Shown: piece after piece, positions 1 to 8,563 of the stretch
How positions within the stretch are numbered: position 1 is the first letter of the stretch
Layout of the letters: every line of letters starts with the position of its first letter
Source of the DNA: an uncultured Acidobacteriota bacterium
GTDB lineage: Bacteria; Acidobacteriota; UBA6911; CAINFC01
Assembly (NCBI GenBank): GCA_903847975.1
Contig: CAINFC010000035.1
Coordinates: forward strand, 1 to 51,501
DNA length: 51,501 nt
Direction of reading: 5' to 3'
The notes under the pieces: generated by a model
Databases searched by the model: none
Told to the model about the DNA's origin: nothing
Seen by the model: only the letters and a program-made list of their open reading frames with translations
Translations under genes and position numbers: made by a program

Positions 1-42
1 ATATACACCCGCGCAGGACCAATCTCTCGGATGAGGTTCCTG

Positions 43-1287
43 TCAGCGCGACCAGGCAATGGGAGCGGTGAAGAATGTTTTTGGGGCCCGGACGCGGCAA
101 TCCGGACGGCCCTTCAAAGCGATCTGAACCGACCGGAATTTCCTGGGATCCTTGCCGGCAGGCGGCGAATAGACCAGCCGGTAGTAGAGGAGGTTGTGGT
201 CCATCATGGCCTGCAGCTGGCTGCCGATCCCCTCGAGGTTGAAGAAAACTTCTCCCCCCGTCTGGCCGGCCAGCAGAGCCATGCCGTGCTGCAGGTCTCT
301 TTTGGCGTCCTGCAGCGCCGAGGTCAGAGAATAGGCTTCCACATTGACGGCCTTGGAGGAAAGGGCCGCTTTCGCTTCGAAGGCGTAGATCATCACTCCG
401 GAGCGGCCGGCGGCGGCGATCACCGGGTGCAGGTCATCGACGGCAATTTCGCCGCCGGTGGCCGTCGCGGAGAAGCCCTCGGTGCACAGAGCCAGCAGGT
501 GCTGCCCGGGCAGGGCCGCCATTCTTTCAATCGTGTTTCCCAGGACGTTGGTGACCACCCGACGCCGGGTGGCGGCCTCGAGCAGAATCATCCGGCACTT
601 GGAGAGCACTTCCATCTGACCGCTTCCCGTTCGGGGAACCATGATGCTTCCCGAAAACTGGGTTTCGGAATCGAGGAGGACTTCGGCCAGGCTTCGGGAT
701 TGCGGATCTCCGCGGAGGGCCTTGCCGCAAAGGGCCGGGGAAAGAAAGGATTCATGTTCGGTCTTTCCCGGGCGGACCTCCTGGATGGCAGCCTCCAGGA
801 CTTTCAGGTCCCCGGTGAACGGGCACTTGTTCCCGGGCTTGCCGGTGGTGGTCACGATGGACACCAGGTCCTGGCTTCCCTTTTGTTCTCCCAGAAACTG
901 GCGGAGGGCATTTCGAACCACCTCCACGGCGCTGGAAGAGATGTGCATGGTGTCGACGACCAGGGCAACGACACGCCGCGAGGCGGCGGGGGCGCTTGCT
1001 GTTCCTGTAGATTGCCCGATGGCGCCGGCCTCTTTTCCCAGATATTCGCGGGAAAAGGATTCCAGGGATTGGGGAACCCCGTCCTCCAGCAGCAGAAAAT
1101 CCTCCCTGGTCAGGCCGTCTACCGGGCGACCGTCCCGGTCCGTTACCACGGCGCATATGGGGACCAGCCCGTTTTTCTCCGGGGAGGAGGGCGCCGCAGG
1201 GCGCGGGCCGGGTTTTTCAGCAGCCAGCGCGGTCCAGAGCAGTGGAAATAAAACCAGCATGGCCAGGCTTTGGGGGGGGCGGGGCAT
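43..1287 (-). CDS. secreted VWFA-related protein of the acidobacterial type
   Basis: The protein has 414 residues with a signal peptide at about 1-22. A segment at about 40-80 (VTDRDGRPVDGLTREDFLL) is the 'X is what the protein adds to tradition' type N-terminal module seen in the acidobacterial VWFA-related family (TIGR03436-like), and a VWA-like domain follows at about 105-330. The strand that should carry the metal site reads VVDTMHIS around Asp112, so the classical DxSxS metal site is not intact. The C-terminal segment YYRLVYSPP is typical of the family. The start is set by an AGGAG about eight bases upstream of the ATG. Function is unknown; members are thought to act in surface adhesion or secretion. 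It is divergent from the DUF362 gene. The family assignment is by pattern only. Confidence 0.85.
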   Translation of the reverse strand: MPRPPQSLAMLVLFPLLWTALAAEKPGPRPAAPSSPEKNGLVPICAVVTDRDGRPVDGLTREDFLLLEDGVPQSLESFSREYLGKEAGAIGQSTGTASAPAASRRVVALVVDTMHISSSAVEVVRNALRQFLGEQKGSQDLVSIVTTTGKPGNKCPFTGDLKVLEAAIQEVRPGKTEHESFLSPALCGKALRGDPQSRSLAEVLLDSETQFSGSIMVPRTGSGQMEVLSKCRMILLEAATRRRVVTNVLGNTIERMAALPGQHLLALCTEGFSATATGGEIAVDDLHPVIAAAGRSGVMIYAFEAKAALSSKAVNVEAYSLTSALQDAKRDLQHGMALLAGQTGGEVFFNLEGIGSQLQAMMDHNLLYYRLVYSPPAGKDPRKFRSVQIALKGRPDCRVRAPKTFFTAPIAWSR

Positions 1288-1539
1288 CGGGATTTCTCCT
1301 GGGTTACAATGTGGGGAAGAGGCGATTCTTCATTTTGGTCAAAAGACCGGACGGGGGATCGCCATGGAAAGTACGCCATTGGAAGCACGGATCAAGTTTA
1401 CAGTGCTTTTCGGACCCAGACAAGCGAATGATGGCCGGGGCTCTTTACGCACGGCCGTCTTCGGGTCGCCGATCCGGTTGCCTGCGATTTCCGGTTTCCG
1501 GGAAAGGATCTTTCCATTCCGGCCGGAGTTCCGTGCAGG

Positions 1540-1545
1540 TATAAT
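1540..1545 (+). promoter_or_regulatory. possible -10 box upstream of the DUF362 gene
   Basis: TATAAT lies in the 342-base gap between the VWA gene and the divergent DUF362 gene, 85 bases before the chosen ATG. No good -35 hexamer is visible at the proper distance (TTCCGG is the best). The rest of the gap holds no convincing gene, hairpin or repeat. Confidence 0.3.
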
Positions 1546-1629
1546 TCCTTCCAAGGGGCGGAGGCCGAAAACAGACATGGATCCTTCCGGATGAGGCCGG
1601 ACGGATTCCAACCCAAAAGGAGTGCACGA

Positions 1630-2685
1630 ATGTCTTTCCAATTTCATCGAAGAAGTCTTCTGAAGCAGGCGGCCGCCGCCGCCGGAACTCTGGGGCTTGG
1701 GGCAGCATCCGCCGCGCTGCAGGCCCAGACCTCGCCTTCCGGGGGAACCCTCAATTCGCGGCGCATCTGCCGTAAGCCGGAAGTTTCCCGGGTGGCCCTG
1801 ATCAAAGGGAACGACCGGCGTGAAAACATGGTCCAGGCTCTGGAACGGATTGCACCCCAGATCAAGGCGGGCGTCCAGGGAAAGCAGGTGGTCATCAAAC
1901 CCAATTTCACCCGGGTCAAGAAGGAGGAATGGCTGGCCTCCACCCACGTGGACGGCGTCTCGGCGCTCTGCGAAGTGCTTTCCTCTTTTTACAAGGGCAG
2001 AATCCTCATCGCCGAGGGCACCGGCCCGGGAACGCCGCTGCAGGAAGCGGTGGACAGCTACCAGTATTCCGCGCTGCAAAAACGGTTTCCCGTGGAGTTC
2101 TTCGATCTCCGCTCGGACGAGCAGCGCATCGTTTACATTCTGGATCCGGAGATGGCCCCGGTGCCGGTGCGCACCTCCCGGCTGCTGCTGGATCCCGATA
2201 CCTACCTGGTTTCGGCCGCGGTGCTGAAAACCCACACGCTGGCGGCGGTAACCCTGGGCTTGAAGAATATCGTCCTGGCCGCTCCCTGCAACAACGGCGT
2301 GGACAACGATCGCCGCAAAATGCACGCCGGGGTACCCAAGGCGGGCCCGCGCGCCTACAATTACAACCTGTTCCAGATGGGCATTCAGACGGCTCCCGAC
2401 CTGGTGCTCATCGACGGCTTCGTGGGCATGGAAGGGGAAGGGCCGCTCAACGGGACCGCCGTCGAATCGAAGGTTGCCGTTGCCTCCACCGACTGGCTGG
2501 CGGCCGACCGGGTGGGAACGGAGCTCATGGGATTCGATTTCGCGCGCATCGGGCACCTTCGCTACTGCGCGCAGGCGGGAATGGGGGAAGGCGATTTGTC
2601 CCGGATTCAGCTGACCGGCGAGCCGATCGGCAACTGCCGGCGAGCCTATCAGCCGCCGGCCAGTCTTCCTTCCATTCTGATGTGA
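1630..2685 (+). CDS. Tat-exported DUF362 domain protein
   Basis: The protein has 351 residues from the ATG that follows AAAGGAG by about six bases. An upstream in-frame ATG at 1591 was not used because it lacks a ribosome site and would bury the signal. The N-terminus has a twin-arginine signal (HRRSLLKQ, Arg7-Arg8) followed by an Ala/Gly-rich hydrophobic stretch. The body has the DUF362 pattern: VVIKPNF near residue 80, a KTHT segment, and a GLKN segment in the middle. DUF362 proteins are often fused to ferredoxin domains; no CxxCxxC cluster is seen here. Export as a folded protein suggests a cofactor or metal. It is convergent with the next gene, with 12 bases between the stops. The substrate is unknown. 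Confidence 0.88.
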   Translation: MSFQFHRRSLLKQAAAAAGTLGLGAASAALQAQTSPSGGTLNSRRICRKPEVSRVALIKGNDRRENMVQALERIAPQIKAGVQGKQVVIKPNFTRVKKEEWLASTHVDGVSALCEVLSSFYKGRILIAEGTGPGTPLQEAVDSYQYSALQKRFPVEFFDLRSDEQRIVYILDPEMAPVPVRTSRLLLDPDTYLVSAAVLKTHTLAAVTLGLKNIVLAAPCNNGVDNDRRKMHAGVPKAGPRAYNYNLFQMGIQTAPDLVLIDGFVGMEGEGPLNGTAVESKVAVASTDWLAADRVGTELMGFDFARIGHLRYCAQAGMGEGDLSRIQLTGEPIGNCRRAYQPPASLPSILM

Positions 2686-2697
2686 AGAGCCGGCGGC

Positions 2698-3414
2698 CTA
2701 CCTGGCTTTCCCAAGCGTACAGGTGATGCCGGCCGATAAGGAATTCACCCGCGCCACGGAGGACAGGACGTCCTGATAGGGCGGAGGGTTGGGATTGGTG
2801 CTTTGCAGCGCTTTGCTGATCGCATGGCTCGCATCGCCGAAGAGGTGGCGGAATTCCGCGCCAAGGCGCAGGCGGCCGGTCAGGCGGTACCCGAGGCCCG
2901 CGGCCAGAACGGGGAGCGCCCGGGTTTTATGGGAATCGATATCCGGCGTGCCGCTCACGAAGCGGGAAAGGCGGTATTCTTCCCGTGCCCGGGCCACGCC
3001 GCCTTTGCCGTAAGCCATAATGCCGCCAGGAAGGGGCAGGGATACCGTGCCCAGAAAGTCGATCTGGGTCGAGCCGAACTCATATTCATTGGCGCTGGCG
3101 TAGGTCACGGCGGCGGCGCCGTTGTCCGCGTATCCGGCTTCGAGTCCCAGCCCGACCCCCTTCCCGGAATCCCACTGATAGCCGGAGGCCACCGCCCAGC
3201 AGAATGTGTCCCGGCGGAATCCCAGCAGGCCGGCTCCCGGGCGGTCCCGCACCGTAGGTGTATCCAGACGGCACCATCCCAGTCGCGCGCCCAGGTATAG
3301 GCCCTTCGACGGGGGCTGGGCCCGGAGCAGAACCGACCCCGCCGCCGGCGCGAAAAAGAAAAGGCAAAGGGATACAAGAAACGGTCTCCGTTGGGTAAGT
3401 GTCATCATGGCCAT
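2698..3414 (-). CDS. small outer-membrane beta-barrel-like protein
   Basis: About 238 residues are predicted from the ATG at 3414. The reading frame is open further upstream but that part does not look coding. The signal peptide (RRPFLVSLCLFFFAPAAG) is followed by alternating aromatic/Gly strands such as GLYLGARLGW and YGKGGVARAREEY and by a closing strand near the C-terminus (SLSAGITCTLGKAR). This is the pattern of eight-stranded OmpA/OmpW-like porin-fold proteins. No Shine-Dalgarno is evident; the start could also be one of two nearby ATGs (3408, 3405). A TATAAT-like string lies just upstream on the coding strand. The role is unknown. Confidence 0.75.
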   Translation of the reverse strand: MAMMTLTQRRPFLVSLCLFFFAPAAGSVLLRAQPPSKGLYLGARLGWCRLDTPTVRDRPGAGLLGFRRDTFCWAVASGYQWDSGKGVGLGLEAGYADNGAAAVTYASANEYEFGSTQIDFLGTVSLPLPGGIMAYGKGGVARAREEYRLSRFVSGTPDIDSHKTRALPVLAAGLGYRLTGRLRLGAEFRHLFGDASHAISKALQSTNPNPPPYQDVLSSVARVNSLSAGITCTLGKAR

Positions 3415-3510
3415 AATCTTAGCATGCGTATTATAAATGGGCAACCGGTCGTTTGCATGTGCCCTGGTTGTCCATTTCCCTGCAGGAGGATTGCTGCCGG
3501 GCCGCACGCC

Positions 3511-5928
3511 CTACATGGGCGGCATCGGACGCATGGGCGCGGTACGGATCTGATACTCTTTCGGAGGTTCGGCCCCCAGCAGGTGGCGGACGAAGTAGTC
3601 CCAGCGACGGCGCATCATGTAGGGCTCGCTGCCGAAACCATGGCCGCGGTTGGGAAACAGCAGCAGGTCGAAATCCTTGTTGGCTTTGATCAGCTCGTTG
3701 ACCACCAGCAGGGTGTTATAGGGCGGCACGTTGTCGTCCATGGTCCCGTGAGCCAGCAGCAGCTTGCCTTTCAGGTTGCGGGCTACGAGCTGGTTGGCCT
3801 GGTTGTCGTAGTTGCCGGTCCCGTCGCTCTTGCTCTCCAGCAATCCCTGCCACTTTTCTCCCCAGTCATCTTCGTAATTACGGTTATCGTGATTGCCGGC
3901 CTGGGAAACGCCGACTTTGAAAAAGTCGGGATAGCGGAACATGGCCCCGGCCGTGGCGAACCCTCCCCCGGAGTGACCCCATATGCCGGCGCGATCGATG
4001 TCAATCCAGGAAAATCGCTCCGCCAGCTGCTGCATGCCGGCCACCTGGTCGGGAAGGCCGTTGTCACCCAAATTGCCGTAAGAGATTTCCTGGAATTTCC
4101 TGGAGCGCCCCGGGGTTCCCATGGCGTCCAGCTGAACCACCACAAACCCCAGCTCCGCCAGGGCCTGGGTGTCCCCGCGGGCCGCGGAAAAGCTGCGGCT
4201 GCCGACGCTGCCGGTCTGCGGCCCGGGATAGACCTGGTTGACAATCGGATACGTGCGAGCCGGATCGAAGGAGGTCGGCCGGAACAGCAGCCCGTAGAGG
4301 TCGGTGCTTTTGTCGCGCGCTTTGACGGTGAAGGGAATCGGCGGCTTCCAGCCCATGGCGACGAGCGGCGCGATGTCGGCCCGGGCCAGCGTCAGTAGCT
4401 CTTTGCCCTGCCGGTTGCGAAGAACGGTCACCGGGGGGACATCCGGCTTGGAGTAGCTGTCGAGGAAGCAGCTGCCGTCCGGGGAAAGAGTAATCTCATG
4501 ATTGGCGTCCTCGGGGGTCAGCAGCCGCAGACCGCTGCCGTCCAGGGCGACGCTGTAGAAGTGCCGGAAGTAGGGGTCCCGTCCCGGTTCCCGGCCCTGA
4601 CCGATGAAAAAGGCGGTGCGCGTTTTTTCGTCCACGCGCAGGAGCTGGTTGACGTTGCCTTCTCCCCGGGTGATCGGATTTTTCAGCCGGCCGCCGGCCA
4701 GGTCGTGCAGGTAGAGATGTCCCCAGTTTTCCCGCTGGGAAAACCAGATGAACTCCTGGCTGGAGGGCAGAAACATCCAGCTGCTGTGGTCGGCGCCGGA
4801 CTCGAAATAGGTATCCACCTTCTCCTGGAAAACGTCGCGCACTTCGCCCGATTCGGCGGAAGCCAGGCGCAGCGTGGCGACCTTATGGTCGCGGGAGCTG
4901 GAAACGAAGGCCAGCTGGCTGCTGTCGGCGCTCCACTGGGCGTCGTCCAGGTCGCCGCCGCGGACCTTGATGTCATCGGTCACCGTTCCCCGGCGGGCAT
5001 CGGGCGGCATCTTCAGGCGCACCGTGCGGGGTCCGTCGAGGTGCACGATCACCCGCTGGATGGTGATGATGTTCGGGTCGCCGGGCAGGGGATACTTCCA
5101 GGCCTGCAGGTTGGAGTGACCGACCCGGGTATCCACCAGGTACATCTCCCCGACGCTGCGCTGATCCTGCTGGTAGGTGGCGATTTTGCGGGAATCGGGA
5201 GACCAGAGGACGATGGGCCGGTCGCTGTGCGTCCAGCCGGCATTGTCCGTGGCGTAGCCGAAATCCCGGACGCCGTCGAAGGTCAGCTGCGTTTCCTGGC
5301 CGCCGGGAATCTCACGCAGCCACAGGTTGTCGTTGCGCAGGAAAACCGTATGCTTGCCGTCGGGCGAAGGGGAGTCCTTCCGGGCGAACGTGCCCATCCG
5401 CTCCATGCCGGGAGGCATCGCCGCCCGGCTTTCCCGGCCGGCGGCATTCTCGCCCTTCTCCTGGACGGTGCACTTGCTGCCGGCCGTGTCGCAGCGAAAG
5501 CGCTTCTCCCCCACGGAAAAAGTGACATCGCGGCCGTCGGCGGAATATTCGAAGGTCCGGAAGGGGAGCTTGTCTCCGCTGTAGGCCTGGCTGTTGGCTG
5601 CGGACAGGGCGGCGGCCAGCCGGGCATGATCGAATGCCGGTGTGCGGGCTGCCTTCTGCGGATCGACCAGCACGAATTCGGCGGCATTGTCCGCCAGGTT
5701 GTCGCGATACCAGAACCGCCCGTCCGGAAGCCAGTTGGGGTGCACCGCGGCATGCAGCACCAGCGGGGTGACGCTGGAGGAAAGGAACTTCTCGGCATGC
5801 TGATACTGCTCGGCGGTAACGGTCGGGGCCTGGGCGGCAGCGCTCCACATGACAGCGAGGAGCAAGGGAAACAGGCACAGACAGAGTAGGCAGAAAGAGA
5901 CGGGTTGGATTTTGGCTATATTTTTCAT
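3511..5928 (-). CDS. secreted S9 family peptidase (dipeptidyl-peptidase IV-like)
   Basis: This is an 805-residue prolyl-oligopeptidase-class serine peptidase with a signal peptide at about 1-33. An eight-bladed propeller-like N-terminal region (about 60-540) contains repeated SPDG/SPDS and WLREIPGG-type blades. The alpha/beta hydrolase domain follows. The catalytic triad is visible as Ser653 in GHSGGG, Asp731 in HGTMDDNVP and His763 in NRGHGFG, with spacing like DPP IV. The enzyme should remove N-terminal dipeptides (usually X-Pro or X-Ala) from peptides outside the cytoplasm. It is transcribed away from the leader-peptide gene at 6085 across a 156-base gap, so the two could share a control region. 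No signs of truncation. Confidence 0.93.
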   Translation of the reverse strand: MKNIAKIQPVSFCLLCLCLFPLLLAVMWSAAAQAPTVTAEQYQHAEKFLSSSVTPLVLHAAVHPNWLPDGRFWYRDNLADNAAEFVLVDPQKAARTPAFDHARLAAALSAANSQAYSGDKLPFRTFEYSADGRDVTFSVGEKRFRCDTAGSKCTVQEKGENAAGRESRAAMPPGMERMGTFARKDSPSPDGKHTVFLRNDNLWLREIPGGQETQLTFDGVRDFGYATDNAGWTHSDRPIVLWSPDSRKIATYQQDQRSVGEMYLVDTRVGHSNLQAWKYPLPGDPNIITIQRVIVHLDGPRTVRLKMPPDARRGTVTDDIKVRGGDLDDAQWSADSSQLAFVSSSRDHKVATLRLASAESGEVRDVFQEKVDTYFESGADHSSWMFLPSSQEFIWFSQRENWGHLYLHDLAGGRLKNPITRGEGNVNQLLRVDEKTRTAFFIGQGREPGRDPYFRHFYSVALDGSGLRLLTPEDANHEITLSPDGSCFLDSYSKPDVPPVTVLRNRQGKELLTLARADIAPLVAMGWKPPIPFTVKARDKSTDLYGLLFRPTSFDPARTYPIVNQVYPGPQTGSVGSRSFSAARGDTQALAELGFVVVQLDAMGTPGRSRKFQEISYGNLGDNGLPDQVAGMQQLAERFSWIDIDRAGIWGHSGGGFATAGAMFRYPDFFKVGVSQAGNHDNRNYEDDWGEKWQGLLESKSDGTGNYDNQANQLVARNLKGKLLLAHGTMDDNVPPYNTLLVVNELIKANKDFDLLLFPNRGHGFGSEPYMMRRRWDYFVRHLLGAEPPKEYQIRTAPMRPMPPM

Positions 5929-6036
5929 GGCGCAATTTTACCTGATGAGATTGTAAAAAGTCGCCATTTCTTTGGGTTTCCTGGCGAGAATTCTACGGAA
6001 ATCTCTGGGCCTCCATCCTTTTTCCCTTTCTTTCTG

Positions 6037-6042
6037 TATAAT
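6037..6042 (+). promoter_or_regulatory. probable -10 box for the leader-peptide gene
   Basis: TATAAT is followed within a few bases by a T7A10 run (6044-6062) and then a purine-rich ribosome site. The AT-rich block is exceptional in this GC-rich window and lies at the correct side of the peptide gene. No clear -35 box is seen, so strength and regulation are uncertain. Confidence 0.5.
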
Positions 6043-6084
6043 TTGTTTTTTTAAAAAAAAAAGAGGAAGGGAGACGATACCGAT

Positions 6085-6291
6085 ATGGGACAGACGGACG
6101 GGAACGGCGCGTTGGATGATGCTTCCCTGGAAAATGTAGCGGGAGGGGATGGAGGAGTTATATACTTTTGCACTCGATGCCTGACTTGCGAAATCACCTG
6201 GGGACCCATGCCGGGAAGCTCTATTCCCGCCTGTGAGGGTCAGCATACCGCCCAGAGCGGGCATAACGCCTTTTCCCGCTTCCAGGTTTAG
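6085..6291 (+). CDS. small peptide with bacteriocin-type double-glycine leader (RiPP-like precursor)
   Basis: This 68-residue peptide starts at an ATG preceded by GAGGAAGGGAG about eleven bases upstream. Residues 1-21 form an acidic leader ending in SLENVAGG, the double-glycine signature of bacteriocin-type and NHLP-type precursors. The remaining 47 residues form a putative core with CTRCLTC (Cys29, Cys32, Cys35), a fourth Cys50, and His54 and His60, ending in SRFQV. The Cys/His set could be a zinc knuckle, a disulfide or thioether scaffold, or a metal site. No dedicated modifying enzyme or C39 peptidase transporter is adjacent. The divergent S9 peptidase and the HisC-like gene 55 bases downstream are the nearest genes. 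Recognition rests on the leader motif; the product and its fate are unknown. Confidence 0.7.
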   Translation: MGQTDGNGALDDASLENVAGGDGGVIYFCTRCLTCEITWGPMPGSSIPACEGQHTAQSGHNAFSRFQV

Positions 6292-6346
6292 CCGATTCCC
6301 TCGACAGGACGGGCGGAAATCCGGATACCCGTTAAAGGAAGGATGA

Positions 6347-7456
6347 ATGACGATACCTGTCCGCATCCCGGATCACATCCGCGACCTGCCTGCCTATACG
6401 CCCATCGAGCCGTTTGAGGTGCTGTCGGAGCGGATCGGCCGCGCCCCGGAAGAGATCATCAAGCTGGATGCCAACGAAAATCCGTACGGCATGTCCCCCT
6501 GCGCCCGGGAAAGACTGGCCGGACTGCACTTCGGCCATATCTACCCGGACCCGGAAAGCCGTGCCCTGCGAAGGGTACTGAGCGATTTTTGCGGCGTTCC
6601 GGCGGAGAACCTTCTGGCCGGGGCCGGCGCCGATGAGCTGATTGACCTGATCATGCGCGTGACCCTGGAAAAGGGGGACGCCATCCTCAACTGCCCGCCC
6701 ACCTTCGGGATGTACCGGTTCGACGGCGATCTGAACGGCGCCCGGGTGATCGATGCTCCGCGCCGGCCCGACTTCCGCCTCGATTTGCCTGCCGTTTTGG
6801 CCGCCGCCGAAAAACAGGCCCCCAAGCTGATCTTCCTCACCTCTCCCAACAACCCGGACGGTTCGTTGCTGCCGGAAGAAGCGGTGGACCGGATTCTGGA
6901 GCTGCCGCTCCTGGTGGTGCTGGATGAGGCCTATATCGAATTTGCGGCGCCGCAGGACCTGGGCCGTTCGGCCAGCCGGATCACCGGCGTGCCCCGCAGG
7001 GAAAACCTGGTGGTGCTGCGCACCTTCAGCAAGCTGGCAGGTCTGGCCGGATTGCGGGTCGGCTATGGAGCTTTCCCTTCCTGGCTGATGGAGATTCTCT
7101 GGAAGGCCAAACAGCCCTACAACATCAATGTGGCGGCCAGCGAAGCGGCCATTGCCGCCATGGGGGACACAGACTACCTGCGGCGCACGGTAGGGTTGCT
7201 GGTGGCGGAACGCGAGCGGCTGCGCGGTGAACTGGCGAAGTTGCCTTTCCTGCAGCCATTTCCGACATTTTCCAACTTCATACTATGCCGGGTGACCGGC
7301 CGGGATGCCCGGCGGCTGAAGGAGGAACTGGCGATGCGCCACGGTATTTTTATCCGCTATTTCCAGAAGCCCGGCCTTACCGACTGCATCCGCATTTCCG
7401 TGGGAACACCGGAGCAGAACGAAGCGCTGCTGACCGTCCTGGCCAACCTGGCCTGA
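6347..7456 (+). CDS. hisC: histidinol-phosphate aminotransferase-like PLP enzyme
   Basis: This is a 369-residue class I/II aminotransferase of the HisC type. The N-terminal KLDANENPYG motif is diagnostic of the subfamily; the PLP aspartate lies in VVLDEAYIEF and the PLP lysine is Lys229 in TFSKLAGLAG. HisC converts histidinol phosphate and 2-oxoglutarate to imidazole acetol phosphate and glutamate or the reverse; related enzymes act on aromatic amino acids. The start follows AAAGGAAGGA closely. No other his genes are in the window. It is followed after 24 bases by potA on the same strand, so it may belong to the transporter operon, and it may have a role other than histidine synthesis. Confidence 0.88.
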   Translation: MTIPVRIPDHIRDLPAYTPIEPFEVLSERIGRAPEEIIKLDANENPYGMSPCARERLAGLHFGHIYPDPESRALRRVLSDFCGVPAENLLAGAGADELIDLIMRVTLEKGDAILNCPPTFGMYRFDGDLNGARVIDAPRRPDFRLDLPAVLAAAEKQAPKLIFLTSPNNPDGSLLPEEAVDRILELPLLVVLDEAYIEFAAPQDLGRSASRITGVPRRENLVVLRTFSKLAGLAGLRVGYGAFPSWLMEILWKAKQPYNINVAASEAAIAAMGDTDYLRRTVGLLVAERERLRGELAKLPFLQPFPTFSNFILCRVTGRDARRLKEELAMRHGIFIRYFQKPGLTDCIRISVGTPEQNEALLTVLANLA

Positions 7457-7480
7457 GCGCGAAAAGGCGGACCCCGAATC

Positions 7481-8563
7481 ATGCTTGAAATCCAGGGGGT
7501 ATCCAAACAGTACGGCAGCGCGGTGGTGGTCCGGCAGGTCCGTCTGCAGGTGGGCCAGGGCGAGTTCTTCTGTATACTGGGTCCGAGCGGCTGCGGCAAA
7601 ACTACGCTTTTGCGGCTGATCGCCGGATTCGAGCGGCCGACCGAAGGCCGTATCCTGCTCGACGGGGTCGACATCACCCACACGCCGCCCTATCGCCGGG
7701 ATGTCAATACAGTATTCCAGAACTATGCGCTGTTTCCTCACTGCACGGTCTTCGGGAATGTGGCTTACGGCCTGCAGGTACGCCGGCGGCCGGCCGGGGA
7801 GATCCGCGAGCGCGTGGATCAGGCCCTCGAGACGGTCGGCCTGGCCGGCCTGGCTGACCGCATGCCCGCGCAGCTTTCCGGCGGCCAGCAGCAGCGCGTG
7901 GCCCTGGCCCGCGCGCTGATCAACCGCCCCCGCATCCTGCTGCTGGACGAGCCCCTTTCGGCCCTCGACAAGAAAATCGGCGAGCAGATGCGCTACGAGC
8001 TCGCCGACCTGCAGGCCAAAACCGGCATCACCTTCATCTACGTGACCCACAACCAGGTGGAAGCCATGTCCATGGCCGGCCGCGTAGCGGTGATGAACCG
8101 GGGCAGCGTCGAGCAGTGTGCCCCGCCGGCAGAGCTCTACCGGAGCCCGGCCACCCGCTTCACGGCCGACTTCGTGGGTTCCATGAACTTCTTCGATGGT
8201 CGGATCGCCGAGGCGGGCCCGGATTCCTTCGGCATCCTGCTGGCCGACCAGACCCTGGTTCACCGGCGCGGGGAGGCTGGCGCCCGGCCCGGCGACCCGG
8301 TGGTCTTCGGCCTCCGGCCGGAGCAGCTCAAGGTCAGCCTGCTGGAGCCCAGGGACTTCGAGAACGGGCTGTTCGGCCGGATCGAGCGCCAGGTCTTCGT
8401 CGGGGATGCCACGCTGCTGCGCATCCGGCTCTCCAACGGGAGTCCGGTCGAGGTGCGCGTGCCCAACTACCTGGTGCTGGAAAACCGCGTAATGGCCCTC
8501 GAGCCCGATGAGGAGGTATGGGTGGTCTGGAGCCAGGGTTCGGGAGTGGTGCTCCATGACTGA
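7481..8563 (+). CDS. potA: polyamine-type ABC transporter ATP-binding protein
   Basis: The protein has 360 residues. Walker A is GPSGCGKTT (34-42), the signature LSGGQ is at 132-136, Walker B is LLLLDEP near 155, and a C-terminal TOBE region (about 280-355) ends in [12 protein letters not shown]. The TOBE domain and length match PotA/FbpC-type importer ATPases. It would energise uptake through the permeases encoded next. Its stop overlaps the start of potB by eight bases, indicating translational coupling. Substrate assignment to spermidine/putrescine rests on family resemblance of the whole set. A second ATPase at 13697 shares the unusual tail and appears to be a paralogue. Confidence 0.9.
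   Translation: MLEIQGVSKQYGSAVVVRQVRLQVGQGEFFCILGPSGCGKTTLLRLIAGFERPTEGRILLDGVDITHTPPYRRDVNTVFQNYALFPHCTVFGNVAYGLQVRRRPAGEIRERVDQALETVGLAGLADRMPAQLSGGQQQRVALARALINRPRILLLDEPLSALDKKIGEQMRYELADLQAKTGITFIYVTHNQVEAMSMAGRVAVMNRGSVEQCAPPAELYRSPATRFTADFVGSMNFFDGRIAEAGPDSFGILLADQTLVHRRGEAGARPGDPVVFGLRPEQLKVSLLEPRDFENGLFGRIERQVFVGDATLLRIRLSNGSPVEVRVPNYLVLENRVMALEPDEEVWVVWSQGSGVVLHD

Noticed and set aside
5938-6366. 142-codon open frame on the minus strand over the leader-peptide gene
   Set aside because: It lies opposite the peptide gene and the hisC start, has no plausible ribosome site and shows no domain. The plus-strand peptide has a motif and promoter-like signals.
6347-7456. Histidine biosynthesis operon
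   Set aside because: Only a hisC-like gene is present; the following genes are a transporter.
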